Of a stretch of DNA of 64,000 nt, positions 40,043 through 49,663 are shown piece after piece. The notes beneath the pieces were generated by a model. That model saw nothing but the letters and a program-made list of their open reading frames with translations. It made no database searches and was not told the origin of the DNA. Both the position numbers and the translations under genes were made by a program. Origin of the DNA: Magnetospirillum sp. 15-1 (lineage in GTDB: Bacteria; Pseudomonadota; Alphaproteobacteria; Rhodospirillales; Magnetospirillaceae); the NCBI RefSeq assembly GCF_900184795.1, contig NZ_FXXN01000023.1:81055-145054 (forward strand), in the 5' to 3' direction. Position 1 is the first letter of the stretch; each line of letters starts with the position of its first letter.

Positions 40043-41308
40043 CTAGGCGCTGGAGCCCACGTCCTCACGCCGTTCGGCGTAGATGTAGAGCGGCTTGGCG
40101 CGGCCCTCCACCACTTCCTTGTTGATCACCACCTCGTCCACGGCATCGAGGCCGGGCAGATCGAACATGGTATCGAGCAGGATGGATTCCATGATGGAAC
40201 GCAGGCCGCGCGCGCCGGTCTTGCGGGCGATGGCCTTCTCGGAGATGGCCTTCAAGGCGTCCTCGGAGAAGGACAAGCGCACGTCCTCCATCTCGAACAG
40301 ACGCTGATACTGCTTCACCAGGGCGTTCTTCGGCTTGGACAGGATGTCGATCAGGGCGTCGACGTCCAAATCCTCCAGCGTCGCCAGAACCGGCAGGCGG
40401 CCGACGAATTCGGGGATCAGGCCGAACTTCAGCAGATCCTCGGGCTCGACCTCGCGCAGAATCTCGCCGGTGCGGCGCTCGTCCGGGCCGCGCACGTCGG
40501 CACCGAAGCCGATGGAGGTGCCCCGGCCGCGCGAACCGATGATCTTTTCCAGACCGGCGAAGGCGCCGCCGCAGATGAACAAGATGTTGGTGGTGTCCAC
40601 CTGCAGGAATTCCTGCTGGGGATGCTTGCGCCCGCCCTGGGGCGGCACCGAGGCGACGGTGCCTTCCATGATCTTCAGCAGGGCCTGCTGCACGCCCTCG
40701 CCCGACACGTCGCGGGTGATGGACGGGTTGTCGGACTTGCGGCTGATCTTATCCACTTCGTCGATATAGACGATGCCGCGCTGGGCCCGCTCGACGTTGT
40801 ATTCGGCGGCCTGCAGCAGCTTGAGGATGATGTTCTCCACGTCCTCGCCCACGTAGCCGGCCTCGGTCAGCGTGGTGGCGTCGGCCATGGTGAACGGCAC
40901 GTCGAGAATACGGGCCAGCGTCTGGGCCAGCAGCGTCTTGCCGCAGCCGGTGGGGCCGATCAGCAGGATGTTGGACTTGGCCAGCTCGACTTCGTTGTTC
41001 TTGCCGCCGTGCTGCAGCCGCTTGTAGTGGTTGTGGACGGCAACCGACAGCACCTTCTTGGCATGGCCCTGGCCGATGACATAGTCATCGAGCACGGCAC
41101 AGATGTCCTTGGGGGTCGGCACGCCATCACGCGAGCGCACCAGATGGGTCTTGTGCTCTTCGCGAATGATGTCCATGCACAGCTCGACGCATTCATCGCA
41201 GATGAATACGGTCGGCCCGGCGATAAGCTTCCTCACCTCGTGCTGGCTCTTTCCACAGAACGAGCAGTACAGAGTATTCTTGGAATCGCCGCTAGTGGAC
41301 TTGGTCAT
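40043..41308 (-). CDS. clpX: ATP-dependent Clp protease ATP-binding subunit ClpX
   Basis: AAA+ unfoldase that feeds tagged proteins to ClpP; 421 residues. The N-terminal zinc-binding domain has [18 protein letters not shown] and ICDECVELC (four Cys). The ATPase has [26 protein letters not shown] and the pore loop region, plus the IGF-type loop for ClpP docking ([10 protein letters not shown]). ATG start. It follows clpP after about 160 bases, an independent unit or co-transcribed. Confidence 0.97.
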   Translation of the reverse strand: MTKSTSGDSKNTLYCSFCGKSQHEVRKLIAGPTVFICDECVELCMDIIREEHKTHLVRSRDGVPTPKDICAVLDDYVIGQGHAKKVLSVAVHNHYKRLQHGGKNNEVELAKSNILLIGPTGCGKTLLAQTLARILDVPFTMADATTLTEAGYVGEDVENIILKLLQAAEYNVERAQRGIVYIDEVDKISRKSDNPSITRDVSGEGVQQALLKIMEGTVASVPPQGGRKHPQQEFLQVDTTNILFICGGAFAGLEKIIGSRGRGTSIGFGADVRGPDERRTGEILREVEPEDLLKFGLIPEFVGRLPVLATLEDLDVDALIDILSKPKNALVKQYQRLFEMEDVRLSFSEDALKAISEKAIARKTGARGLRSIMESILLDTMFDLPGLDAVDEVVINKEVVEGRAKPLYIYAERREDVGSSA

Positions 41309-41414
41309 CGAAACTCCATTGGATCAAGGCGGCCGCATCGCACCCGCGAAATCATGTTAGACACAGCCCGCCACGCCAGACAACGACAATTCTATCATGG
41401 GCGCATAAGCAAAC

Positions 41415-41449
41415 GGCCGGGCAAGTCCCCGTCAGGAACCGGCCCGGCC
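41415..41449 (-). terminator. Hairpin downstream of clpP
   Basis: GGCCGGGC and GCCCGGCC (41415-41422, 41442-41449) form an 8-bp GC stem 19 bases past the clpP stop. On the minus strand only GTTTGCTTAT follows, so it may be a weak terminator or an mRNA-stabilising hairpin. Confidence 0.5.
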
Positions 41450-41467
41450 GCTGCGGCTTGAACAAAC

Positions 41468-42109
41468 TCAGGACGCAGAATCGCCCTCGGCGGCGGGGCG
41501 CTTGTTCACCACCTCGTCGATCAGCCCGAATTCCTTGGCTTCCTCGGCGGTCATGAACTTGTCGCGCTCCATCACCTTCTCGATCACTTCCAGCGGCTGG
41601 CCGGTGTGCTCGACATAGATGTTGTTGAGCCGGGCCCTGAGCGCAAGGATCTCGCGGGCCTGGATTTCGATATCCGTGGCCTGGCCCTGGGCGCCGCCCG
41701 ACGGCTGGTGCACCATGATGCGGGAATTGGGCAGCGAGAAACGCTTGCCCTTCTCGCCGGCGGTCATCAGCAACGACCCCATGGACGCCGCCTGGCCGAC
41801 GCACACGGTGGAGACGGCGGGACGGATGTATTGCATGGTGTCGTAGATGGCCAGGCCCGACGTCACCACGCCACCCGGCGAGTTGATGTAGAAGGCGATG
41901 TCCTTGCTGGGATTCTCGGATTCCAGGAACAACAGCTGGGCGCAGATCAGGCTGGCGACCTCGTCGAAGACCTGGCCGGTGAGGAAGACGATCCGCTCCT
42001 TCAGCAGGCGCGAATAGATGTCGTAGGACCGCTCACCCCGGTTGGTCTGCTCGACCACCATGGGAACCAGGGTGTTCATGTAGAGGTCGATCGGGTCTCT
42101 TTCGCGCAT
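41468..42109 (-). CDS. clpP: ATP-dependent Clp protease proteolytic subunit ClpP
   Basis: Serine peptidase forming the double-heptamer chamber of ClpXP/ClpAP; 213 residues. Catalytic serine in [19 protein letters not shown], histidine in MVHQPSGG and the aspartate further on are in the usual places. It begins with [33 protein letters not shown]. The ATG has AAGGATGG just upstream. Order tig-clpP-clpX-lon is the common proteobacterial arrangement. Confidence 0.97.
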   Translation of the reverse strand: MRERDPIDLYMNTLVPMVVEQTNRGERSYDIYSRLLKERIVFLTGQVFDEVASLICAQLLFLESENPSKDIAFYINSPGGVVTSGLAIYDTMQYIRPAVSTVCVGQAASMGSLLMTAGEKGKRFSLPNSRIMVHQPSGGAQGQATDIEIQAREILALRARLNNIYVEHTGQPLEVIEKVMERDKFMTAEEAKEFGLIDEVVNKRPAAEGDSAS

Positions 42110-42163
42110 TTTCCATCCTTATGGATTTGACATCGGCGGGGGCGGGCGCCGAAGGAATTGGCT

Positions 42164-42196
42164 GCCCGCGACATTCATATGGTGAACGTCGCGGGC
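42164..42196 (-). promoter_or_regulatory. Perfect hairpin between tig and clpP
   Basis: GCCCGCGAC and GTCGCGGGC (42164-42172, 42188-42196) make a 9-bp stem with a 15-base loop, 20 bases past the tig stop. No T-run follows, so it may be a partial terminator or an mRNA processing/stability element rather than a full stop. Confidence 0.5.
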
Positions 42197-42215
42197 TTTG
42201 CACGCAAACCAGAAC

Positions 42216-43601
42216 CTATTCGGCGGCCTTCTTCTTGGCGGCGGCCTTCTTCTTCGGCTTGGGGGACTCGGCGTCGCCGTCGGTCGCCTCGTCGGGGTCC
42301 TTGCGCAGGGCCTCGACCGACACTTCGTTGTCGGTGATCTTGGCCAGCTCCAGGATGAAATCGACCACCTTCTCCTCGTAGAGGGGAGCGCGCAGCGATT
42401 CCAGGGCTTCCTGGTTCTTCTGGTAGTACTGCAGCACCAGATGCTCCTGGCCGGGGTAGCGGCGGGCTTCCATCATGATGCCGCGGTTCAGGTCTTCCTG
42501 GGTCACGTTGATCTCGTTGACCCGGCCGACCTCGGCCAGCAGCAGGCCCAGCCGCACGCGGCGCTCGGCCAGGGTGCGGTACTCGGCCTTCAGTTCGTCC
42601 TCGGACTTGCCGGCATCGGCGGCATCCTGGCGACCGGCTTCCTTGTCGGCTTCCACCTGCTTCCAGATGGCCTCGAACTCGCCGTCCAGCATGCCCGGGG
42701 GAACCGGGAAGTCGTGACCGGCCGACAGGGCGTCCAGCAGGGCGCGCTTCAGCTTCATGCGCGACACGCCGTCCAGCTCGCGGGCGATTTCGTCGCGGAT
42801 GGCGGTCTTCAGGGCATCGAGGCTTTCCAGGCCGACCGACTTGGCCAGCTCGTCGTCGACGGCGGCGGCCTTGGGGGCACGCACTTCCTTGACCTTGACC
42901 TCGAACAGGGCCGGCTTGCCGGCCAGGGCTTCGTTGCCGTAGCCCTCGGGGAAGGTCACGTTGACCTCGACGTCGGCGTCGGCCTTCTTGCCGACCAGCT
43001 GGTCCTCGAAGCCCGGAATGAAGGTGTTGGAGCCCAGCTTCAGCGAGTAGCCCTCGGCGGTGCCGCCGGGGAAGGCCACGCCGTCGGTCTTGCCCACGAA
43101 GTCGATGACCACCACGTCGCCCGACTTGGCGGCGCGCTTGACCGGCTCGGAGGTCTCGTTGCGCTCGGCGATCTTGGCCAGGGCGTCGTCAACCTCGGCA
43201 TCCGGCACCACGGCCTTGTCGCGCACCAGATTGATGGTGCCGAAATCCATGGTCTTGATCTCGGGCAGCACTTCCACCGCCACGGTGAACTCCAGGTCCG
43301 AGCCCTGCTCGTACTTGGTGATCTCGATCTTGGGCTGCATGGCCGGGCGCAGGCTGCCGTCGGTGATGGCCTTGCCGGCGCCATCGTTCACGGCGTTCTC
43401 CAGAATCTCGCCCATCACCGAGCCACCGTACTTCTTGCGCACGATGTTCATGGGGACCTTGCCGGGACGGAAGCCGGGCATGGCCACGTTGCGGGCGATC
43501 TCCGCCAGCTTGTCCTGCATCCGGGTTTCCAGCTGCTGGGCGGGAACGACGACCTTGAATTCGCGCTTCAGGCCTTCGGCATTGATCTCGGTTACCTGCA
43601 T
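42216..43601 (-). CDS. tig: Trigger factor
   Basis: Ribosome-bound chaperone and peptidyl-prolyl isomerase acting on nascent chains; 461 residues. The ribosome-docking signature GFRPGKVPMNIV is at about residue 45, the FKBP-like domain (GDVVVIDFVGKTDGVAFPGG ... GFEDQLVGKKADAD) at about 155-240, and a helical C-terminal chaperone domain follows. The tail is Lys/Ala-rich (PKPKKKAAAKKK). Start at 43601 gives MQVTEINAEGLKREFKV, the usual N-terminus; the longer frame runs into the tRNA-Leu gene. Confidence 0.97.
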   Translation of the reverse strand: MQVTEINAEGLKREFKVVVPAQQLETRMQDKLAEIARNVAMPGFRPGKVPMNIVRKKYGGSVMGEILENAVNDGAGKAITDGSLRPAMQPKIEITKYEQGSDLEFTVAVEVLPEIKTMDFGTINLVRDKAVVPDAEVDDALAKIAERNETSEPVKRAAKSGDVVVIDFVGKTDGVAFPGGTAEGYSLKLGSNTFIPGFEDQLVGKKADADVEVNVTFPEGYGNEALAGKPALFEVKVKEVRAPKAAAVDDELAKSVGLESLDALKTAIRDEIARELDGVSRMKLKRALLDALSAGHDFPVPPGMLDGEFEAIWKQVEADKEAGRQDAADAGKSEDELKAEYRTLAERRVRLGLLLAEVGRVNEINVTQEDLNRGIMMEARRYPGQEHLVLQYYQKNQEALESLRAPLYEEKVVDFILELAKITDNEVSVEALRKDPDEATDGDAESPKPKKKAAAKKKAAE

Positions 43602-43691
43602 CAGTCTATCGCCAATCGAATCGAGTGAGTTGAAATCGCTGTTCCCGCCGGTCGGCATGCGCCAGGGTCCAGGGCCGGCAGCGGTGAATGG

Positions 43692-43776
43692 TGGTGCGGG
43701 CGAAGGGACTTGAACCCCCATGGCTTGCGCCGCTGGAACCTAAATCCAGTGTGTCTACCAATTCCACCACGCCCGC
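43692..43776 (-). tRNA. tRNA-Leu (TAG)
   Basis: Class II tRNA of 85 bases on the minus strand. The acceptor GCGGGCG pairs with CGCCCGC. The anticodon stem CTGGA/TCCAG has loop TTTAGGT and anticodon TAG. The variable arm is GCGGCGCAAGCCAT, the T-arm is GGGGGTTCAAGTCCC, the discriminator is A and CCA is encoded. It ends 90 bases before the tig start and may share its transcript. Confidence 0.95.
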
Positions 43777-44037
43777 AATCGACCGTGCACGCCATCGAAC
43801 CCGCGCGCGCAAGCATGCGCGCCCTGGGGCCGCCCCGTCGGGAGGGTCCTGTCTATAGCATGTTCGTTTCCAGGGAAACAGGGAAAAGCCGCACGACCGT
43901 CCAACCACCCTCACCCCCCGGTTTCACAGGCATGAAAGGTATAGTGAATCACTGGGAAACAGCCGAATTGGATTTGAAACACCTGGGGTGCTGGCCCATA
44001 CTCGGCCCCCACATACCGTTGGGGATAAGGTGGAAAA

Positions 44038-45369
44038 ATGGACCTCGATCGCACCTCAAGCATAGCCTTTCTGCAGATCGACGAAGAAACCAAGCGCACG
44101 TTGCGGGAATTCCGCGATGTCCTGGCGCGCCGCATCGACGGAGTTCTCGACACCTTTTACCGCCATGTGAGCGGCAATCCGGCGACGGCGAAAATGTTCG
44201 CCACCCCCGAGCGCATGGCCCATGCGCGATCCATGCAGAAGAAGCATTGGATGGAAAGCGTATTCCTCGGCCAGTTCGACGACCGCTACTTCGCCCAGGT
44301 CACCGAGATCGGCAAGGTCCACCAGCGCATCGGCCTGGAACCCAAGTGGTATACCGCCGGCTATTGCTTCGTGCTGAACATGGTGACCGGCGTGGCGGTC
44401 GAGCACTACCGCAAGGACCCGCGCCGCCTGACCCAGGTTCTGAACGCCATCAACAAGGCGGCCTTCCTCGACATGGATCTGGCCACCTCGGTCTATATCG
44501 AGACCAACACCGCCGCCATCATCGCCCGCGAACTGGGGGCCAAGGCCGAGATGTTCGAGCGCGAGGTCAAGGGCCTGGTGGCTTCGGTGGCCTCCTCGGC
44601 CGGCCAGATGGAGAGCACCGCCAAGACCATGACCGCCACCGCCGAGGAAACCTCGCGCCAGTCCACCACCGTGGCGGCGGCGGCCGAAGAAGCCACGGTC
44701 AACATCCAGACCGTGGCCGCGGCGGCCGAGGAACTGTCGTCTTCCATCACCGAGATCAGCCGACAGGTGGCCCAATCGGCCCAGATCGCCGCCAACGCCA
44801 TGGTCGAGGCCGACCGCACCAACCAGATGGTGCAAAGTCTGGCCGAGGCGGCCAGCAAGATCGGCCAGGTGGTCAAGCTGATCAACGACATCGCGTCGCA
44901 GACCAACCTGCTGGCCTTGAACGCCACCATCGAGGCGGCCAGGGCCGGCGACGCCGGCAAGGGCTTCGCCGTGGTGGCCAACGAGGTCAAGAACCTCGCC
45001 AACCAGACCGGCAAGGCCACCGAGGAGATCGCCTCCCAGATTTCGGCGGTGCAATCGGCCACCCGCGACGCGGTGAGCGCCATCGGCGGCATCGCCACCA
45101 CCATCGGCCAGATCAACCACATCTCGGGCTCCATCGCCGCGGCGGTGGAGGAACAGGGCGCCGCCACCGGCGAAATCGCCCGCAATGTCCAGCAGGCCGC
45201 CCAGGGCACCTCGGAGGTCACCGAGACCATCACCCGGGTCAACACCGCCGCCGCCCAGACCGGCGACGCCGCCCGTCAGGTCCTGGGCGCCGCCTCCACC
45301 CTGTCGCGCGATTCCGCCCAACTGGAAACCCAGGTGGACCGTTTCGTATCGCAGATCCGCGCCGGCTGA
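44038..45369 (+). CDS. Globin-coupled chemotaxis transducer (HemAT-like)
   Basis: Soluble chemoreceptor of 443 residues with no membrane helix. Residues about 10-165 form a protoglobin-type sensor: EIGKVHQRIGLEPKWYTAGYCFVLNMV holds the proximal heme ligand His95 in the family context. Residues about 180-443 form the MCP signalling domain with IASQTNLLALNATIEAARAGDAGKGFAVVANEVKNLA. It should sense oxygen or another gas through heme and act on CheA, as HemAT does. ATG has AAGGTGG 7 bases upstream. It is a single-gene unit with its own terminator. Confidence 0.94.
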   Translation: MDLDRTSSIAFLQIDEETKRTLREFRDVLARRIDGVLDTFYRHVSGNPATAKMFATPERMAHARSMQKKHWMESVFLGQFDDRYFAQVTEIGKVHQRIGLEPKWYTAGYCFVLNMVTGVAVEHYRKDPRRLTQVLNAINKAAFLDMDLATSVYIETNTAAIIARELGAKAEMFEREVKGLVASVASSAGQMESTAKTMTATAEETSRQSTTVAAAAEEATVNIQTVAAAAEELSSSITEISRQVAQSAQIAANAMVEADRTNQMVQSLAEAASKIGQVVKLINDIASQTNLLALNATIEAARAGDAGKGFAVVANEVKNLANQTGKATEEIASQISAVQSATRDAVSAIGGIATTIGQINHISGSIAAAVEEQGAATGEIARNVQQAAQGTSEVTETITRVNTAAAQTGDAARQVLGAASTLSRDSAQLETQVDRFVSQIRAG

Positions 45370-45383
45370 GCCGGTTCAAGGAA

Positions 45384-45409
45384 GGGGAGCGGAACACCGC
45401 TCCCCTTTT
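45384..45409 (+). terminator. Rho-independent terminator of the globin-coupled transducer
   Basis: Perfect 9-bp stem GGGGAGCGG/CCGCTCCCC with an AACA loop, followed by TTTT, 14 bases past the stop. It also lies against the malonyl-CoA decarboxylase stop from the other strand. Confidence 0.9.
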
Positions 45410-45413
45410 CCCC

Positions 45414-46829
45414 CTACCCCTTCGCCAACGCCTTGACCCGCCCCGACACCGCCACCTTGCCGCTGGCCGAATAGGCCTCGTGGTTGGCGTCGATGTCGCC
45501 CAGGTCATAGAGGTAGTTGACCATCAGCCCGGCCGACTGATTGAGCCCGTTGGCCGACATATCGGCCATCCAGTTGATCCGCTCGATGCGCGCCCCGTTG
45601 GACAGGTGGAAATGAGCCACCGGATCGAGGGCCGCCACGCCGTCCGCCCGCTTTTCGCGGGTAAGATAGCGGGCGGCAAGGCGGGTCAACGGCCCTTCCA
45701 GCGCCTCGGCCAGCAGCGGCTCCGCCGTCCAGTCGGGCTCGGCCAGCAGCGCCTTGAGACTGCCCTTGGCGGCCATGCCGCTTACCCGGGTCAGGGCCTT
45801 GTGCTCGGCGGCGGTCAGCAGGCCGGGCTCGCCCTTGGTCAGGCGCCCCTCCAGCCAGCGGCGAAAGCCGGGGATGGGCGACAGGGTGGCGAAGGTCTTG
45901 ATCTGCTTGAACTCGCGCGACAGATCATCCACCACCCGCTTGATCAGGAAATTGCCGAAGCTGATGCCGGCCAGACCGCGCTGGGCGTTGTTGATGGAAT
46001 AGAAGATGGCGGTATCGGCCTTGTCCACGTCGCCCAGCGGCGCGGTGGGGTCCAGCAGGTCCTGGACATTGCCGGCCATATCCCGCACCAGGGCCACCTC
46101 GACGAAGATCAGCGGCTCGTCGGGCATGCGCGGATGGAAGAAGGCGTAGAGCCGCCGGTCGGAATCCAGGCGGTTCTTAAGGTCGGTCCAGCCCTGGATG
46201 GCGTGCACCGCCTCGTATTCCATGATCTTTTCCAGCACGGCGGCCGGCGAACGCCAGGTGATGCGCTCCAGCACCAGGAAGCCCACGTCGAACCACGAGG
46301 CCAGCAGCCCCCGCAGGTCGCCCTCCAGCGGAATCAGATCGGGATGCTCGCGGCCGAGGCCCATCAGTTCGGCCCGCAGGTCCACCAGGAACTTGACGCC
46401 CTCGGGCAGGGCGTTGAACTGGGTCAGCAGCCTGAGACGCGGCGGCTCCAGTGCCACGCGCAGTTCCATCTCGGCGCGGGTGCGGGCGGTATCGTCCTCC
46501 GCCGAAGCCAGGGCCGCCACCGCCGCGTCCACCTTGGCGCGATCCGGGCCGAAGCCGGTGGCCAGCAGTTGAAGGAAGCGCACCCGCCCCTCGGCCGACA
46601 GGGACAGGTAGGCGCGGCCCAGGGCCGCCGCCCTGGCGCGGGCCGAGACCTCGCCGCCCTTGGCGGACAGGCAGGCCTCCATCTGGGCGCGCAAGCGCTC
46701 GAGATCGCTTCCCGGCAGGGCCGGAGCCAAGGCCGGCACCTTGCCCGCCCCGTCCGATCCGGCGATGTCGCGCCACAGGCCCTTCAGGCGGGACAGAAGG
46801 GTGGCGGCGGTGGTCTGAACCTCATTCAT
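45414..46829 (-). CDS. Malonyl-CoA decarboxylase
   Basis: Converts malonyl-CoA to acetyl-CoA and CO2. The 471-residue protein has the helical N-terminal oligomerisation domain and a GNAT-like catalytic domain with ERITWRSPAAVLEKIMEYEAVHAIQGWTDLKNRL. SPIPGFRRWLEG and DPVAHFHLSNGARIERINWMADMSANGLNQSAGLMVNYLY, with the catalytic His and Ser, are diagnostic for the family. Its ATG lies 8 bases inside the end of the upstream nnr gene. It may drain malonyl-CoA or serve malonate use; no malonyl-CoA synthetase is adjacent. Confidence 0.95.
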   Translation of the reverse strand: MNEVQTTAATLLSRLKGLWRDIAGSDGAGKVPALAPALPGSDLERLRAQMEACLSAKGGEVSARARAAALGRAYLSLSAEGRVRFLQLLATGFGPDRAKVDAAVAALASAEDDTARTRAEMELRVALEPPRLRLLTQFNALPEGVKFLVDLRAELMGLGREHPDLIPLEGDLRGLLASWFDVGFLVLERITWRSPAAVLEKIMEYEAVHAIQGWTDLKNRLDSDRRLYAFFHPRMPDEPLIFVEVALVRDMAGNVQDLLDPTAPLGDVDKADTAIFYSINNAQRGLAGISFGNFLIKRVVDDLSREFKQIKTFATLSPIPGFRRWLEGRLTKGEPGLLTAAEHKALTRVSGMAAKGSLKALLAEPDWTAEPLLAEALEGPLTRLAARYLTREKRADGVAALDPVAHFHLSNGARIERINWMADMSANGLNQSAGLMVNYLYDLGDIDANHEAYSASGKVAVSGRVKALAKG

Positions 46830-48276
46830 GGGCCAATCTCCCCTTATCGGCCAGGATTGCGGGAAGGATATCGGGCAGATCCTCGGCGATCAGGCCGGGG
46901 CCGAACGCCGCCGCCGCCCGCCCGTGCAGCCAGGCGGCGGCCGAGGCGGCGGCGAAGGGCTCCATGCCCTGGGCCAGCAGCCCGACGATCAAGCCGGCCA
47001 GCACGTCGCCGGACCCGGCTGTCGCGAGAAAAGGCGGCGCATCGGTGGTGACGGTCGCCCGCCCGTCGGGATGGGCGACCACGGTGTCGGGCCCCTTGAG
47101 CAGCACCACCGCCCCCGAGACCCGCGCCCCCTGCCGCGCCCGCTCGAGGCGGCTGCCCGCCACCTCGCCGAACAGGCGCCGGAACTCGCCGTCATGGGGA
47201 GTAAGCACCACCCGGTCGGACAGGGGCCGGAACAGTTCGGCGCCCCGCCCCTCGAAGCTGGACAGCGCATCGGCGTCCAGCACGCAGGGGCGTCCGGTCG
47301 CCAGCGCAGCCTCCACCCGAACGATCATTGCCTCCCCCACTCCGCCGCCGGGTCCCAGCAGCAGCGCATTGCGCCGCCGGTCGGCCAGCAGGGCGTCGAA
47401 GGGCTCGGCCGGAGCCACCAGCAGGCCGGGATCACCGGCATGATAGATATCCAGCGCCTCGGACGGCGCGGCCACGGTGACCAGCCCGGCCCCCACCCGC
47501 CGGGCGGCGCGCGCCGCCAGCCGGGCGGCACCGGTCATCTGGGTCCCGCCCAGAATCAGGGCGTGGCCCCTGGAATACTTGTGCCCGTCGGGTGCCGTGG
47601 CGGGCAGCGCCCAGGCGCCCGGCCCGTTGCGGTGAAGCGTCGGCTTGATGTCGCCCAGCACCGTATCCGGAATGCCGATATCGGCCACCACCAGTTCGCC
47701 GCATTTGAGCCGCCCCGGCAGCAGGCAATGGCCGGGCTTGGGACGGAAGAAGGTGACGGTGGCAAGGCAATCGGGGGCGATGCCCAGCACCGCGCCGCTG
47801 TCGCCGTGAACCCCCGAGGGCACATCGACGGCGATGACCGGCAGCTTTCGGCGGCCGATTTCCCCGATCACCGCCTTGGCCTCGCCCTCCAGGTCCCGCG
47901 CCAGCCCGGCGCCGAACAGGGCATCGATCACCCCGACGCAGCCTTCCAGGATGGAGGTATCCATGGGCTCGACCCGGCCCGTCCAGCGACCGGCCATGAT
48001 GGCGGCGTCGCCCTTGAGCCGTCCCACCTCGCCCAGCAGGCCGAGGCGCACCGCCCAGCCGTCGCGGGCCAGCAGCCGCGCCGCCACGAAGCCGTCGCCG
48101 CCGTTGTTGCCGGGGCCGCACAGGATGGCGATCCGCCCCTTGGGCAGCAGACGCCGCGCCGCGCGGGCCACCGCCCAGCCGGCGGCCTCCATCAGCCGCT
48201 CGCCGGCGATTCCCCCCGCCATGGCGAGGCGATCGGCCCGGTACATCTGCTCGACGCTGAGAATTTCGTTGGTCAT
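46822..48276 (-). CDS. nnr: Bifunctional NAD(P)H-hydrate epimerase / ADP-dependent NAD(P)H-hydrate dehydratase
   Basis: Repairs hydrated NAD(P)H. The 484-residue protein is the usual fusion: residues about 1-210 are the epimerase (YjeF_N) with CGPGNNGGDGFVAARLLARDGW, and residues about 230-484 are the dehydratase with LTPHDGEFRRLFG, VLLKGPDTVVAHPDG and ATAGSGDVLAGLIVGLLAQG. The ATG at 48276 begins MTNEILSVEQMYRAD; the longer frame extends into the divergent dadA-like gene's leader and is rejected. It is probably co-transcribed with malonyl-CoA decarboxylase (8-base overlap). Confidence 0.95.
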   Translation of the reverse strand: MTNEILSVEQMYRADRLAMAGGIAGERLMEAAGWAVARAARRLLPKGRIAILCGPGNNGGDGFVAARLLARDGWAVRLGLLGEVGRLKGDAAIMAGRWTGRVEPMDTSILEGCVGVIDALFGAGLARDLEGEAKAVIGEIGRRKLPVIAVDVPSGVHGDSGAVLGIAPDCLATVTFFRPKPGHCLLPGRLKCGELVVADIGIPDTVLGDIKPTLHRNGPGAWALPATAPDGHKYSRGHALILGGTQMTGAARLAARAARRVGAGLVTVAAPSEALDIYHAGDPGLLVAPAEPFDALLADRRRNALLLGPGGGVGEAMIVRVEAALATGRPCVLDADALSSFEGRGAELFRPLSDRVVLTPHDGEFRRLFGEVAGSRLERARQGARVSGAVVLLKGPDTVVAHPDGRATVTTDAPPFLATAGSGDVLAGLIVGLLAQGMEPFAAASAAAWLHGRAAAAFGPGLIAEDLPDILPAILADKGRLAHE

Positions 48277-48358
48277 GACACAAGGGTAACCCCCAACTGC
48301 CCATTTGCCAACGCGGGGCGGCTGGATTAGATGTTTCGGGCTCGCACGGAGGACTGAA

Positions 48359-49624
48359 GTGAAGGTCGTCGTCATCGGGGCCGGGGTGGTCGGCACCGCC
48401 TGCGCCTGGTATCTCGCCAAGGCCGGTCACGAGGTGACCGTGGTGGATCGGCGCGAGGGTGCCGGACTGGAGACCAGCTTCGCCAATGGCGGCCAGATCT
48501 CCCCCTGCCACGCCGAGCCGTGGGCCAACCCGTCCGTTCTGCCCAAGGTGCTGAAATGGCTGGGCCGCGAGGATGCGCCCCTGCTGTTCCGCTGGAACCG
48601 CTGGGACCCGGCCCTGTGGGCCTGGGGATTGCGTTTCCTGGCCAATTGCCCCCGCTCGCGGGCCGAGATCAACACCGAGCGCACGTTGCGCGTCGCGCTG
48701 TATTCCCGCATCTGCCTGGGCCAGTTGCGGGCGGAAACCGGCATCCTTTACGACCAGCAGATTCGGGGCATCCTCCACGTCTACCGTGACGGCGCCGAGT
48801 TCGAGCACGCCTGCCGCGCCGCCCAGGTGATGATCCGCCACGGCCTGCGCCGCCAGCCCAGGACCCCCGCCGAATGCGTCGCCATCGAGCCCGCCCTGGC
48901 GGCGGTGCAGGGGGAACTGGCCGGCGGCATCTATACTCCCGACGACGAGAGCGGCGACGCCCACAAGTTCACCCGCCAACTGGCGGTCATGGCGGCGGCC
49001 CGGGGGGTGGAGTTCCGCTGGTCGGTCCCGATTCAAGGGCTGGTCCGCGACGGCGACCGGGTGGCCGGTCTGGCCACCGAAGGGGGAACCGTCACCGCCG
49101 ACGCCTACGTCCTGGCCGCCGGCTGCGACAGTCCGCTGCTGGCCCGGCCGCTCGGACTGCGGCTGCCCATCGTCCCGGCCAAGGGCTATTCGGTCACCGT
49201 GCCGGTGGCGAACCATGCCGGCGCGCCCTTCGTCTCCATCACCGACGACGAGCACAAGATGGTCTATTCCCGCCTGGGCGACCGGCTGCGCGCCGCCGGA
49301 ACCGCCGAGATGGCCGGCCATGACCGTTCCCTCAATCCGGTCCGCGCCCGCCTGATCCTGGAGAACGCCCGGCGGCTGTTCCCCGACGGCGGCGATTTCG
49401 AGCGCGCCGAGCCCTGGGCCGGCTTGCGCCCGGTCACTCCCGACAGCGTACCGCTGCTGGGCGCCACGCCGCTCCGCAATCTGTGGCTGAACACCGGTCA
49501 TGGAACCCTGGGCTGGACCATGTCCTGCGGCTCGGGCCGGGTCGTTGCCGACCTTGTGTCTGGTCTGCGGCCCGACATCGGTATGGATGGACTGGGCGTC
49601 GAACGCTTCGCATCCTATTTGTGA
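48359..49624 (+). CDS. D-amino-acid dehydrogenase (DadA family)
   Basis: FAD-dependent membrane-associated oxidoreductase that deaminates D-amino acids to keto acids. The 421-residue protein starts KVVVIGAGVVGTACAWYLAKAGHEVTVVDR (FAD-binding fold). It continues with SFANGGQISPCHAEPWANP, typical of DadA, and ends RPVTPDSVPLLGATPLRNLWLNTGHGTLGWTMSCGSGRVVADL. Start is GTG with GGAGGA five bases upstream; an in-frame upstream ATG-type start lies before that site. No alanine racemase is adjacent. Confidence 0.9.
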   Translation: MKVVVIGAGVVGTACAWYLAKAGHEVTVVDRREGAGLETSFANGGQISPCHAEPWANPSVLPKVLKWLGREDAPLLFRWNRWDPALWAWGLRFLANCPRSRAEINTERTLRVALYSRICLGQLRAETGILYDQQIRGILHVYRDGAEFEHACRAAQVMIRHGLRRQPRTPAECVAIEPALAAVQGELAGGIYTPDDESGDAHKFTRQLAVMAAARGVEFRWSVPIQGLVRDGDRVAGLATEGGTVTADAYVLAAGCDSPLLARPLGLRLPIVPAKGYSVTVPVANHAGAPFVSITDDEHKMVYSRLGDRLRAAGTAEMAGHDRSLNPVRARLILENARRLFPDGGDFERAEPWAGLRPVTPDSVPLLGATPLRNLWLNTGHGTLGWTMSCGSGRVVADLVSGLRPDIGMDGLGVERFASYL

Positions 49625-49663
49625 TAAAGGGCATGGGCGTGACGGTCACGCTCGGAGGGCATT

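Noticed and set aside
43803-43822. GCGCGC/GCGCGC stem upstream of tRNA-Leu
   Set aside because: Low-complexity GC sequence that pairs in many ways; no reason to assign it a function.
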